Assembly: GCF_000430545.1 (NCBI RefSeq)
Contig: NZ_AUMF01000022.1
Location: forward strand, 1 to 64,000
Direction: 5' to 3'
Length of the DNA: 64,000 bases
From: Tenacibaculum ovolyticum DSM 18103
GTDB taxonomy: Bacteria > Bacteroidota > Bacteroidia > Flavobacteriales > Flavobacteriaceae
In this document: positions 32,772 to 43,030 of the stretch, piece by piece
Numbering within the stretch: position 1 is the first letter of the stretch
Layout: each line of letters opens with the position of its first letter
The notes under the pieces: generated by a model
The model's database searches: none
Seen by the model: only the letters and a program-made list of their open reading frames with translations
What the model was told of the DNA's origin: nothing
Made by a program: the position numbers and the translations under genes

Positions 32772-34628
32772 ATGTGTGGAATAACAGGATATATAGGAAA
32801 TAGAGATGCCTACCCTATTGTTATAAACGGGTTGAAACGTTTGGAATATAGAGGTTATGATAGCGCTGGGATAATGATGTATGATGGAGAAAGTATCCAT
32901 TTATCTAAAACCAAAGGAAAGGTTTCTGATTTAGAAATTATCACCAACAAAGAAGAGAGAAGAAAAAAAGGAAATATAGGTATTGGACATACTCGTTGGG
33001 CCACTCATGGTGTGCCAAATGACACAAATTCTCATCCACATGTTTCTGAGTCTGGAGATTTAGTTATTGTTCATAATGGGATTATTGAGAATTATGATAC
33101 TCTTAAAAAAGAATTAATTTCTAGAGGTTATACTTTTAAAAGCGATACTGACACAGAGGTATTAATTAACCTTATTGAAGAGGTTAAGAAAAATGAGAAT
33201 TGTAAATTAGGAAAAGCTGTTCAATTAGCACTTACAAATGTTATAGGAGCATATGCTATTGCTGTATTTGACAAAAACAAACCTAACGAATTAATAGTAG
33301 CTCGTTTAGGAAGTCCTATTGCAATAGGTGTTGGAAAAAACAATGAAGAATTTTTTGTTGCTTCTGACGCATCTCCTTTTATTGAATATACTAAAGATGC
33401 TATTTACCTAGAAGATGGTGAATTGGCTATTATAAAAAAAGGTAAAGGAATAAAAGTTCGTAAAATTGAAAACGACAAAGAAATTGATACTAATATTCAA
33501 GAACTTCAATTAAGCTTAGATCAAATTGAAAAAGGTGGATATGATCATTTCATGTTAAAAGAAATTTATGAGCAACCAAAAGCTATTATAGATACTTATA
33601 GAGGTAGAATGTTACCAGATGAAGGTATTATTCGTATGGCTGGTATTGACGATAATCTTTCTAAATTTACGAATGCAAATAGAATTATTATAGTTGCTTG
33701 TGGTACCTCATGGCATGCAGGTTTAGTTGGTGAATATCTTTTTGAAGATATGGCACGTATACCTGTTGAAGTAGAGTATGCTTCTGAATTTAGATACCGT
33801 AATCCGATTATTAACGAAAACGATGTAGTTATTGCTATTTCTCAATCTGGAGAAACAGCTGATACATTAGCAGCTATTAAATTAGCAAAATCAAAAGGAG
33901 CTTTTGTTTTTGGTGTTTGTAATGTTGTTGGTTCATCTATTGCTAGAGAAACTCATGCTGGAGCTTACACACATGCTGGCCCAGAAATTGGAGTAGCTTC
34001 TACAAAAGCATTTACAACACAAATAACAGTACTTTCTTTAATTGCTTTAAAACTAGCTAAAGAAAAAGGAACCTTATCAAAATCTGCTGTTAATTCTTAT
34101 TTACAAACATTACAACAAATTCCTACTCAAGTAGAGAAATTATTAAAAACCGATGCGCAAATTAAAGAAATTGCGGAGGTTTATAAGGATGCTAAAAATT
34201 GCTTATATTTAGGTAGAGGTTTTAACTTCCCAGTAGCTTTAGAAGGAGCATTAAAACTTAAAGAAATTTCATATATTCATGCAGAAGGATATCCTGCTGC
34301 TGAAATGAAACATGGCCCTATTGCTTTGATTGATGAAAATATGCCAATTTTTGTAATTGCGACCAACAAAGGTCACTATGAAAAAGTGGTTAGTAACATT
34401 CAAGAAATAAAATCTAGAAGCGGTAAAATTATAGCCATTGTAACTAAAGGAGATACTACCGTAAAGGAAATCGCAGACCATGTAATTGAAATTCCTGATA
34501 CTGATGAAGCTTTCACACCTTTATTAACAACAATTCCTTTTCAGTTATTATCATACCATATTGCTGTGTTATTAGAAAAGAATGTAGATCAACCTAGAAA
34601 TTTAGCAAAATCTGTAACTGTTGAATAA
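32772..34628 (+). CDS. glmS: Glutamine-fructose-6-phosphate aminotransferase
   Basis: 618 residues. Cys2 is the glutaminase nucleophile ('CGITGYIG'), with 'GIGHTRWATHG' and 'HVSESGDLVIVHNGIIENY'. Two SIS domains follow ('ACGTSWHAG', 'SQSGETADT', 'CLYLGRGFNFPVALEGALKLKEISYIHAEGYPAAEMKHGP') and the C-terminus ends K-S-V-T-V-E. It makes glucosamine-6-phosphate for peptidoglycan and LPS. A terminator follows. I saw no glmS ribozyme in the 9-bp spacer upstream. Confidence 0.97.
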   Translation: MCGITGYIGNRDAYPIVINGLKRLEYRGYDSAGIMMYDGESIHLSKTKGKVSDLEIITNKEERRKKGNIGIGHTRWATHGVPNDTNSHPHVSESGDLVIVHNGIIENYDTLKKELISRGYTFKSDTDTEVLINLIEEVKKNENCKLGKAVQLALTNVIGAYAIAVFDKNKPNELIVARLGSPIAIGVGKNNEEFFVASDASPFIEYTKDAIYLEDGELAIIKKGKGIKVRKIENDKEIDTNIQELQLSLDQIEKGGYDHFMLKEIYEQPKAIIDTYRGRMLPDEGIIRMAGIDDNLSKFTNANRIIIVACGTSWHAGLVGEYLFEDMARIPVEVEYASEFRYRNPIINENDVVIAISQSGETADTLAAIKLAKSKGAFVFGVCNVVGSSIARETHAGAYTHAGPEIGVASTKAFTTQITVLSLIALKLAKEKGTLSKSAVNSYLQTLQQIPTQVEKLLKTDAQIKEIAEVYKDAKNCLYLGRGFNFPVALEGALKLKEISYIHAEGYPAAEMKHGPIALIDENMPIFVIATNKGHYEKVVSNIQEIKSRSGKIIAIVTKGDTTVKEIADHVIEIPDTDEAFTPLLTTIPFQLLSYHIAVLLEKNVDQPRNLAKSVTVE

Positions 34629-34649
34629 ACAGTTCTTATTATAAAATTA

Positions 34650-34688
34650 AAACTCCCGAGATATTATCTTCGGGAGTTTTTTATTTCT
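34650..34688. terminator. Bidirectional terminator between glmS and the nuclease/phosphatase gene
   Basis: Stem AACTCCCGA (34651-34659) with TCGGGAGTT (34670-34678), followed by T runs on the plus strand and A-rich sequence upstream, so it can serve both convergent genes. Confidence 0.85.
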
Positions 34689-34692
34689 AGTT

Positions 34693-35649
34693 TTATCCTT
34701 TTTCAAAAGTAAGGTATACCGGGAAATGATCTGAATATCCTCCCTGATACCAAGGCCCTATATAGGTTCTAAAAGGGCTGTCTTTAAACTTACCTTTATG
34801 AAATCGCAACCAATCTTTATTAAAAATAGTTGCTTTCAAAAAAGTATGTGTACTCTTTTCTGTGTCAAAAAAATCTCTGGAAAATATAATCTGATCAAAT
34901 AAATGCCAGTCATCATAATAAGTTGAACTTCCTTTTCCATTTTTAAATAGAGACTTCATTGGATTATATAATTCATCTGTAACCAAGAAATCTTTCACAC
35001 TTTCACTGGTAGGATCATCGTTAAAATCTCCCATAATAATAAACCTTGCTGCCTTTTCTTTGCTCTTAATGTCATTAATCACATGTTGAACCTGTTTAGC
35101 GGCTTTTATACGCTTATATTTAGTTTCCTCATCACCATCTCTTCTTGAAGGCCAATGATTCACTAAAACGTGTATTAATTCATCATTTAACTTACCTTTT
35201 ACAACCAATAAATCACGGGTATAATCTACATCACCATCATCATCAGTTAAATACAGAGAATGCGTATCAGTTGAAATTACCTCAAAAAAATCTTTATTGT
35301 AAATAAGTGCAACATCAATACCTCTTTCGTCTGGTGAATCATAATGAACATAATCATAATTAAATTTTGATAAATTTTTATGACGAACTAAATCTTTAAC
35401 AACCTTAGCATTTTCTACCTCAACCAATCCAACTATAGCTGGCGGAAAAGCAGAATTATTTTTTCCTATTTGGCTAATAACAGCTGTTATTTTCCTTATT
35501 TTTTGGTGATATTTTTTAGAATTCCACTTATGCTTACCAACTGGTGTGTAATCATTATCAGCTGTTAATGGATTATTAACTGTATCAAATAAATTCTCAA
35601 CATTATAAAAAGCAACATTAACAGTATTTTTTCTTTTTGATCTAGACAT
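34693..35649 (-). CDS. Endonuclease/exonuclease/phosphatase family protein
   Basis: 318 residues, no signal peptide. EEP-fold motifs: 'VAFYNVENLFDT', 'VGLVEVENAKVVKDL' (catalytic Glu), 'LVNHWPSRRDGDEETKYKR', 'IIMGDFNDDPTSES' and 'YSDHFPVYLTFE'. A metal-dependent phosphodiesterase; whether it cuts DNA, RNA or lipids cannot be told. Stands alone between two hairpins. Confidence 0.9.
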   Translation of the reverse strand: MSRSKRKNTVNVAFYNVENLFDTVNNPLTADNDYTPVGKHKWNSKKYHQKIRKITAVISQIGKNNSAFPPAIVGLVEVENAKVVKDLVRHKNLSKFNYDYVHYDSPDERGIDVALIYNKDFFEVISTDTHSLYLTDDDGDVDYTRDLLVVKGKLNDELIHVLVNHWPSRRDGDEETKYKRIKAAKQVQHVINDIKSKEKAARFIIMGDFNDDPTSESVKDFLVTDELYNPMKSLFKNGKGSSTYYDDWHLFDQIIFSRDFFDTEKSTHTFLKATIFNKDWLRFHKGKFKDSPFRTYIGPWYQGGYSDHFPVYLTFEKG

Positions 35650-35712
35650 TAAGTGAAATTTTATCCGAAAATACGGAATAATCCATTTTTAATTTAAAAT
35701 AACCGATATAAA

Positions 35713-35741
35713 AAAACACGCTATAAAAAATAGCGTGTTTT
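35713..35741 (-). terminator. Terminator after gdhA
   Basis: An 11-bp stem (35713-35723 with 35731-35741) with A/T-rich flanks between gdhA and the downstream same-strand gene. Confidence 0.7.
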
Positions 35742-35764
35742 CAAATTTTTATAAAAAGGTGTTA

Positions 35765-37189
<1,425 letters not shown>

Positions 37190-37297
37190 TCATAATATTT
37201 ACCTATTTTTTTTATTTTCTCAATCGTTTTCGCTCATTTCACTTTAATATGTCGAGAACTCTTCTAAAAAGCAACACATATTTTCATTAAAAAAGCA

Positions 37298-37305
37298 TAA
37301 ATTTG
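37298..37305 (+). promoter_or_regulatory. Candidate -7 box for pheS
   Basis: TAAATTTG matches TAnnTTTG, 27 bp before ATG 37333. It contains the TTG at 37303 that an ORF caller would take as the start, so that start is wrong if this is the promoter. Confidence 0.5.
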
Positions 37306-37332
37306 CAACCTAATTATTCCGAAAAAATTAAG

Positions 37333-38352
37333 ATGTTAGATAAAGTAAAAGAACTGATTGGTGATGTAAAGGCTTTTAAAGCAACTTCTAAAGAAGAGGT
37401 TGAGGCTTTCAGAATAAAATATTTAGGAAGTAAAGGATTGTTAAAAGATCTATTTGCTGAGTTTAAAAATGTTGATGCAGCAATGCGTAAAGATTTTGGA
37501 CAAGCATTAAACAACCTAAAAAAATCTGCAGAAGGAAAAGTTACAGAGTTAACTGAAACTTTAGAGAACTCAGTAGAACATAAGAATTTTTATGGAGATT
37601 TAACACGTCCGTCAGAGCCAATTAACTTAGGTTCTCGTCATCCAATATCATTGGTTAAAAATCAAATTATTGAAGTTTTTAATAGAATTGGATTTACAGT
37701 TTCTGAAGGTCCTGAGATTGAGGACGACTGGCATAACTTTACTGCCTTAAACTTACCAGAATATCATCCAGCAAGAGATATGCAGGATACTTTCTTTATT
37801 GATAAAAACCCTGACACATTATTAAGAACACATACCTCATCGGTACAAGTTCGTTATATGGAAAACAATACACCACCAATTAGAACAATTTCTCCTGGTC
37901 GTGTTTTTAGAAATGAAGACATTTCTTCTAGAGCACATTGTATTTTTCATCAAGTTGAAGGTTTATATATAGATACTGATGTTTCGTTTGCTGATTTAAA
38001 GCAAACATTATTATATTTTACAAAAGAAATGTTCGGTAAATCTAAAATTCGTTTACGACCTTCTTACTTCCCTTTTACTGAGCCTAGTGCTGAAGTAGAT
38101 ATTTATTGGGGATTAGAAACTGAAACTGATTATAGAATTACAAAAGGAACAGGTTGGTTAGAAATTATGGGCTGCGGAATGGTAGATCCTAATGTATTAA
38201 AAAATGCTAATATCGATCCTACTAAATATTCTGGATATGCATTCGGAATGGGAATTGAACGTATTGCCATGTTATTATATCAAATTCCAGATATTAGAAT
38301 GTTTTATGAAAACGACAAACGTTTCTTAGAGCAATTTAAGTCAGTTATTTAA
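37333..38352 (+). CDS. pheS: Phenylalanine-tRNA ligase alpha subunit
   Basis: 339 residues from ATG 37333 (MLDKVKELIGDVK...). An N-terminal coiled coil is followed by the class II core: 'HPISLVKNQIIEVFNRIGFTVSEGPEIEDDWHNFTALNLPEYHPARDMQDTF'-type motif 1-2 region, 'LLRTHTSSVQVRYM', 'FHQVEGLY' and motif 3 'GYAFGMGIERIAML'. Forms the alpha2beta2 enzyme with PheT, whose gene is not adjacent here. A terminator follows. Confidence 0.97.
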   Translation: MLDKVKELIGDVKAFKATSKEEVEAFRIKYLGSKGLLKDLFAEFKNVDAAMRKDFGQALNNLKKSAEGKVTELTETLENSVEHKNFYGDLTRPSEPINLGSRHPISLVKNQIIEVFNRIGFTVSEGPEIEDDWHNFTALNLPEYHPARDMQDTFFIDKNPDTLLRTHTSSVQVRYMENNTPPIRTISPGRVFRNEDISSRAHCIFHQVEGLYIDTDVSFADLKQTLLYFTKEMFGKSKIRLRPSYFPFTEPSAEVDIYWGLETETDYRITKGTGWLEIMGCGMVDPNVLKNANIDPTKYSGYAFGMGIERIAMLLYQIPDIRMFYENDKRFLEQFKSVI

Positions 38353-38371
38353 TTACCATTAAAAATAAAAC

Positions 38372-38417
38372 AAAAGTTGAAAAGTTAAGAATCAGTTCTG
38401 CTTTTCAACTTTTTGCT
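38372..38417 (+). terminator. Terminator after pheS
   Basis: A 13-bp stem (38372-38384 with 38401-38413) and a T-rich tail. Confidence 0.8.
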
Positions 38418-38434
38418 TTTAATACAAACATAAA

Positions 38435-38830
38435 ATGAAAAAAGACATTCATATACCACAAGTTACTAATGTAGAAATAGCTATTGTTTTAGAAAAAAAC
38501 GAAAGTGATAATACTAACGAATGGTGCGTATACATTATCAATAAAAAAGAAGTCGATTTAGAAATGGTAGTAATTGTTTCTCAAGGTTTTTCTGAAACAA
38601 AAAAGACTTCATTGTTCAGACGAAAAATAGATTTACTTCCTGCTAATTCGTTTTCTAAATTTGAAATAATGCAACCAGAATTATTTGCTTTAGATAATCA
38701 ATTTCAGGTTACTTTTTTTGAAAACAATCTATTACACGATAAAACATTTATCTTTCAAGAAGGTACCATTCAAGAAGGTTTTTTTAGAGATATTGAGATT
38801 CTAAATAAAAAGGGAGTCGTTTGTAAATAG
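38435..38830 (+). CDS. Conserved-type protein of unknown function
   Basis: 131 residues, no signal peptide or membrane helix. Beta-rich, with 'VEIAIVLEKNESDNTNEWCVYIINKKEVDLEMVVIVSQGF' and 'IDLLPANSFSKFEIMQPELFALDNQFQVTFFENNLLHDKTFIF', the layout of a single beta-sandwich domain. I do not recognise the family, though the style is that of a protein conserved in flavobacteria. It lies 83 bp after pheS beyond a terminator. Confidence 0.7.
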   Translation: MKKDIHIPQVTNVEIAIVLEKNESDNTNEWCVYIINKKEVDLEMVVIVSQGFSETKKTSLFRRKIDLLPANSFSKFEIMQPELFALDNQFQVTFFENNLLHDKTFIFQEGTIQEGFFRDIEILNKKGVVCK

Positions 38831-38861
38831 TTATTTAAAAACACAAAAACAACGTTTAAAA

Positions 38862-38925
38862 AAGAAGTACTACTTTTACACTATAATAATTAATAATATT
38901 CTACACAATTATTACCGTACTTCTT
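38862..38925. other. Long imperfect hairpin upstream of the SDR gene
   Basis: AAGAAGTAC (38862-38870) pairs with GTACTTCTT (38917-38925), and AATAATT/AATTATT inside can extend the arm. It has no T run and lies about 50 bp before the reductase ATG, so it may be a structured leader or weak terminator. Confidence 0.35.
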
Positions 38926-38975
38926 CATAAAACAAACCCATACTGCTAATCAAAAAAGATTAATTATATATTGAA

Positions 38976-40094
38976 ATGGAACAAAATCAAATAAATGTTA
39001 TTCTTACTGGTACAACTGGAACCTTAGGTTCTCAGGTTTTTTATGAGCTATTACAACAAGATAATATTAAACATATATTTCTTCCTGTAAGAGAAAAAAA
39101 TGGAAAATCAGCATTGCAGAGAATTCAAAACATATTGAATAATGATGCTACCCCTACATTTATTTCAGAAAATAAAGATTTAATTTCTCAGAAAATAAAA
39201 GTTTTAGACATGGTTGCTTTCTTTAAGCCTTCAACTTTTTTATCAAAAAAAGAAACTAATTTTTTTATTCATTCAGCAGGAAGTGTAAATCTATCAACTG
39301 ACGAATCGCAACGTGATATCATTTTTTCAGGTGTTTATGAATTTACAAAAGATGTTTTTAATGCTTTTTCATCATATATTACAAAATTCACATATATAAG
39401 CACTGCATTTAGCATTGGCAATATTGGCGGGGTCATTGATAATGACTATCACACTACAAAAAAACCCAAGTATCGTAATTTTTACGAAGAAGCAAAACAT
39501 ACTACCGAGAAGTATTTATTAAAAAAAGGAAAAGAAAATAACATTGCCATTCAAATATTAAGACCAAGTGTTTTAGGAGGTAATATTTTTAAAAGCGCTC
39601 CTTATTTTATTTCAAACTACATGGTTTATTATCTTTTAGGTAAGTTTTTTTATAAAAATCCGTTGGCAAATACTTCTATTAGACTTGCAGCAAACTTTAA
39701 AACAGGTTTAAATATTATTCCTGTAGATTATGTTGCCAAAATAATAGCCAACGTATATCAAAAACAAATAGTACAACTTAACATTGTGCACTCTAAGAGT
39801 ACAAACATTGTAAAAGGAATGGGAAGAATTTTAAAAGCGGTGGAATTTAATAATTTCACTATTTTAAATTCATCAACAGGAGGTGCCCTCTTAAAAGGTA
39901 AAAACAGGCTAGAAAGCATTTATTACAAAACTATTGGTTTGCATTTAAACCAATACCTAACTTCTGAGCCTTATGAGTACGATACAAGCTTATTAGAATC
40001 AATACTCCCAATACCCAAATATAATACCGAAGACTATTTAGAAGACACAATTAGTTACGCTAAATCAAGAAAATTTAAAGGAGAAGATTGGTAA
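38976..40094 (+). CDS. Extended SDR / thioester-reductase-like NAD(P)-binding protein
   Basis: 372 residues. Rossmann loop G12-T-T-G15-T-L-G18, 'NFFIHSAGSVNLS', 'FTYISTAFSIGNIGG' and the catalytic Y-E-E-A-K (YxxxK) in 'NFYEEAKHTTEKYL', then 'IAIQILRPSVLGG' for the substrate side. This is the pattern of fatty acyl-CoA reductase/thioester reductase (male sterility) domains. No carrier-protein or ligase gene is near, so the substrate is unknown. A strong terminator follows. Confidence 0.85.
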   Translation: MEQNQINVILTGTTGTLGSQVFYELLQQDNIKHIFLPVREKNGKSALQRIQNILNNDATPTFISENKDLISQKIKVLDMVAFFKPSTFLSKKETNFFIHSAGSVNLSTDESQRDIIFSGVYEFTKDVFNAFSSYITKFTYISTAFSIGNIGGVIDNDYHTTKKPKYRNFYEEAKHTTEKYLLKKGKENNIAIQILRPSVLGGNIFKSAPYFISNYMVYYLLGKFFYKNPLANTSIRLAANFKTGLNIIPVDYVAKIIANVYQKQIVQLNIVHSKSTNIVKGMGRILKAVEFNNFTILNSSTGGALLKGKNRLESIYYKTIGLHLNQYLTSEPYEYDTSLLESILPIPKYNTEDYLEDTISYAKSRKFKGEDW

Positions 40095-40106
40095 ATCTAA
40101 AATTAA

Positions 40107-40150
40107 AAAGAAGTAACCTTAGTGTAAATTAAGGTTACTTCTTTTTTATT
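40107..40150 (+). terminator. Terminator after the SDR gene
   Basis: A 14-bp perfect stem (40107-40120 with 40131-40144) followed by TTTTT. Confidence 0.88.
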
Positions 40151-40229
40151 ATGGTATTGTTATTAAATTAGTCGAATACCTTTTTTAAAAATTAATAATA
40201 GTAATTACACTTAAAATAAAAACGCTCAT

Positions 40230-41597
40230 ATGTTTGTTGATATTCAAAATATAGTCGCCAATTTTTCTTCATGGATATGGGGAATTCCATTATTAATATT
40301 ATTAATTGGTGGTGGTTTATGCCTCTTTATTTATTCAGGACTAGTTCCTTTTAGATACATGGGACATGCCATTGCAGTTTTAAGAGGTAAATACGACAAA
40401 CACGATTCACCAGGAGATTTATCACACTATGAAGCTTTATCATCTGCCATTGCTGCAACTGTAGGAATGGGAAATATAAGTGGTGTTGCCATTGCAATAG
40501 CTACAGGAGGACCTGGAGCCATTTTTTGGATGTGGGTAAGTGCCTTTGTTGGTATGGCTACTAAGTTTTTTACCTGTAGTTTAGCTATAATGTACAGAGG
40601 TAAAGATGATGAAGGAAATGCAAAAGGAGGGCCAATGTATGTAATTACAGAAGGTTTAGGTAAAAAATGGAAACCATTAGCGGTATTTTTTGCAACAGCT
40701 GGTTTAGTAGGAACCTTACCTGCTTTTCAAGCAAACCAATTAACACAAACAATAATTGACGTTTTTAGTGTTAACGAAACAAATGAATTTAGTGCAAAAT
40801 TATTAATAGGAATAACTATTGCTTTTATAGTTTCTACAGTAATTTTTGGAGGAATTCAACGAATAGGAAAAGTAGCTGGTAAATTAGTACCCGTAATGGT
40901 AATTGTATATTTAGTTACTGTTTTAATAATTCTACTTTTAAAAATTGAGGATGTTCCTTCAATAATCTCCTTAATATTTACAGATGCTTTTTCAGGAAGG
41001 TCAGTATTAGGAGGCGCCTTGGGTGCTTTAATTATTACAGGGGTAAAACGTGCCGCTTTTTCTAACGAAGCAGGTTTAGGAACTGCCCCAATGATGCACG
41101 GTACTGCAAAAACAAACGAACCTATTAGAGAAGGTTTAGTTGCTATGTTAGGCCCTGCAATAGATACATTATTAGTATGTACATTAACTGCCTTAGCTAT
41201 TTTATCATCGGGTATATGGAAAGGTTTTGAAGGCAATGGTATTACAATGACCTTGGCCGCTTTCGATTCGGTATTACCTTATCACTTAGGAAGCATTATT
41301 TTAACCGTTTGTGTGTTAATTTTTGCTTTTTCAACCCTATTCACCTATTCTTTTTATGGTTATAGTTGCCTAAGTTATTTAACGAATACTAAAGCAGCTA
41401 AATATTACAATCATTTTTACATTTTTGTAATTATAGTCGCTTCAATTATTAAATTAGATTTTGTTATAAATTTAATGGATAGTGCCTATGCTTTAATGGC
41501 AATACCAACTGTTATTTCTACGCTTATTTTAGCTCCGAAAGTTAAAAAAGCAGCAACTGTTTATTTTCATAAATTAAAAACAGATTCTTTTGATTAA
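40230..41597 (+). CDS. AGCS family sodium/alanine symporter
   Basis: 455 residues, about eleven membrane helices. 'LSSAIAATVGMGNISGVAIAIATGGPGAIFWMWVSAFVGMATKF' and 'GVKRAAFSNEAGLGTAPMMHGTAKTNEP' are AGCS signatures. It should import alanine or glycine with Na+. Monocistronic, enclosed by two terminators. Confidence 0.95.
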   Translation: MFVDIQNIVANFSSWIWGIPLLILLIGGGLCLFIYSGLVPFRYMGHAIAVLRGKYDKHDSPGDLSHYEALSSAIAATVGMGNISGVAIAIATGGPGAIFWMWVSAFVGMATKFFTCSLAIMYRGKDDEGNAKGGPMYVITEGLGKKWKPLAVFFATAGLVGTLPAFQANQLTQTIIDVFSVNETNEFSAKLLIGITIAFIVSTVIFGGIQRIGKVAGKLVPVMVIVYLVTVLIILLLKIEDVPSIISLIFTDAFSGRSVLGGALGALIITGVKRAAFSNEAGLGTAPMMHGTAKTNEPIREGLVAMLGPAIDTLLVCTLTALAILSSGIWKGFEGNGITMTLAAFDSVLPYHLGSIILTVCVLIFAFSTLFTYSFYGYSCLSYLTNTKAAKYYNHFYIFVIIVASIIKLDFVINLMDSAYALMAIPTVISTLILAPKVKKAATVYFHKLKTDSFD

Positions 41598-41620
41598 GTA
41601 TTCATTTAAAATTTAATATA

Positions 41621-41665
41621 AAAATACCGTTCTTAATTTAAACATTAGGAACGGTATTTTTATTT
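41621..41665 (+). terminator. Terminator after the AGCS symporter
   Basis: A 12-bp stem (41621-41632 with 41649-41660) followed by a T run. The next 110 bp up to the M50 gene hold a small TCTTGC/GCAAGA hairpin near 41693-41714 but no recognised gene. Confidence 0.8.
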
Positions 41666-41775
41666 GAAGCTATTTCCCTCTTTACGCACTCGCTTCTTGC
41701 AAAAAAAGCAAGAGAGCTCAAACAAATACTTCAATCGGGGCTAGGTGTGTTTACAAGACTTACCACCATTTAATT

Positions 41776-42480
41776 TTACCTCTTAAAATAAAACCGAATG
41801 CTTTTCCATACTATAAAAGCACTTAAAAGAATAATAAATAGCCCCCAAATCCAATAAGTGCCAAAAGTATTTTCAGCTATAGACTGTGTATCAGAAATAC
41901 GAATAGCGCCATTTCTCTCAAACTGTTTGGTAAATAAATAATCTAATTGTAAATAGATACTTAATACCGCTTGTAAACCTAAAAAAAGAATCGTTACAAC
42001 TTCAATTTTTCTGTTTTTAACAAGTGTAATTATAACTAGAATTATGGCAAAAACTCCCATTACAAGAATCCCCCAAAAAGAACGCACCCATAGCAGTAAA
42101 GACAAAACAATCATCCCTATTAATACTCTAAGGAGAATTACAGCTGTTTTTTGGTATTTAGCTGAAGCTATAAATACAGCACCAGTTATGGCAGGCCCTA
42201 ACAAACCGCCCATTGCAACTAACGCTTTACTTGTACTTAACGATAAAAAACGATTGGTAATACTAGTATACGCAACCCCTCCTCCATTCTCGTAAATTTC
42301 TAAGAATTTAAAATCGCCGCCAATACACAATGCAGTAAGACCATGCCCCATTTCATGAAACCAAGTACCTAACAACCTAAAAGGATATTGAAAAGCGCCC
42401 AAGTAAGGTATTTGCAATAACAAAAAAACAGCCAAAGCAATACCTATAATTGTATAATCTAAACGTTTTGTAGTATTCAT
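41776..42480 (-). CDS. M50-like membrane metallopeptidase
   Basis: 234 residues, about six helices. The zinc motif is H42-E-M-G-H46 in 'TWFHEMGHGLTALCIGG', near the start. This is the M50B-like (site-2-protease-related) family, distinct from RseP and without PDZ domains. The second-half metal ligand NxxPxxxxD-type motif is not clear. A role in membrane-protein cleavage is inferred. It is 52 bp downstream of the HopJ-type gene. Confidence 0.82.
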   Translation of the reverse strand: MNTTKRLDYTIIGIALAVFLLLQIPYLGAFQYPFRLLGTWFHEMGHGLTALCIGGDFKFLEIYENGGGVAYTSITNRFLSLSTSKALVAMGGLLGPAITGAVFIASAKYQKTAVILLRVLIGMIVLSLLLWVRSFWGILVMGVFAIILVIITLVKNRKIEVVTILFLGLQAVLSIYLQLDYLFTKQFERNGAIRISDTQSIAENTFGTYWIWGLFIILLSAFIVWKSIRFYFKR

Positions 42481-42532
42481 TTATAAAGTTAATCAACAAA
42501 TAAAAATACTACAATTACAGTGAAAAACGGTA

Positions 42533-42877
42533 TTATTTTTCTACTAACGCTTGTTTATCAAAAGAAAGCCCTTCAAAGCCAGTATTCATAAAATTTCTAA
42601 TGTTCTGATGACCTGTTCCGTTTAAGTTTTCTAGAACATCATTAAAATAATACTGCGCAAAACAAGCTAATGTTTCTTCTTTAGTTAATTGTTGTTTAAC
42701 GGCAAAAGAAAATACTTTACACGAACCCAAATTTTCAGCATCACTATTTTGCAAATCGCCATTCTTAAAAGCTGTTGGTGTAAAAACATAGTTTTCTTCA
42801 ATAACACTAATGGTTTCAGAAAAAACGACTTCTTTTGGAGTGTTTCTTAATTTATTTATAAAATCTTGTAAAGACAT
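42533..42877 (-). CDS. HopJ type III effector-like protein
   Basis: 114 residues of the small HopJ family: 'LRNTPKEVVFSETISVIEENYVFTPTAFKNG' and 'NSDAENLGSCKVFSFAVKQQLTKEETLACFAQYYFNDVL' are diagnostic. The name comes from Pseudomonas; no type III secretion genes exist here, and homologues are spread in free-living bacteria, so it is better seen as a housekeeping protein of unknown function. Confidence 0.9.
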   Translation of the reverse strand: MSLQDFINKLRNTPKEVVFSETISVIEENYVFTPTAFKNGDLQNSDAENLGSCKVFSFAVKQQLTKEETLACFAQYYFNDVLENLNGTGHQNIRNFMNTGFEGLSFDKQALVEK

Positions 42878-43001
42878 AAATTCTAATTTTATTTTTAAAA
42901 AAAATCAATCATATCTCATAATTGACACGCTACCACAAAAAAACAGCGTAAAAAGTTAAAAAACTAAATAATAGTAATTTTTTACATACTAACAATTATC
43001 G

Positions 43002-43009
43002 TTAAATTT
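43002..43009 (+). promoter_or_regulatory. Candidate -7 box for aspS
   Basis: TAAATTTG, 21 bp before the aspS ATG. No TTTG at -33. Confidence 0.45.
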
Positions 43010-43030
43010 GCATCTTATAAATTTCAAGAA

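Noticed and set aside
37303..37332. TTG start for pheS
   Set aside because: The TTG lies inside a TAAATTTG promoter box; ATG at 37333 gives the normal PheS N-terminus.
40856..41236. 126-codon antisense frame in the AGCS symporter gene
   Set aside because: Shadow of a membrane-protein gene on the other strand.
42533..42877. Sign of a type III secretion system from the HopJ protein
   Set aside because: No secretion genes are near and this family is common in bacteria without such systems.
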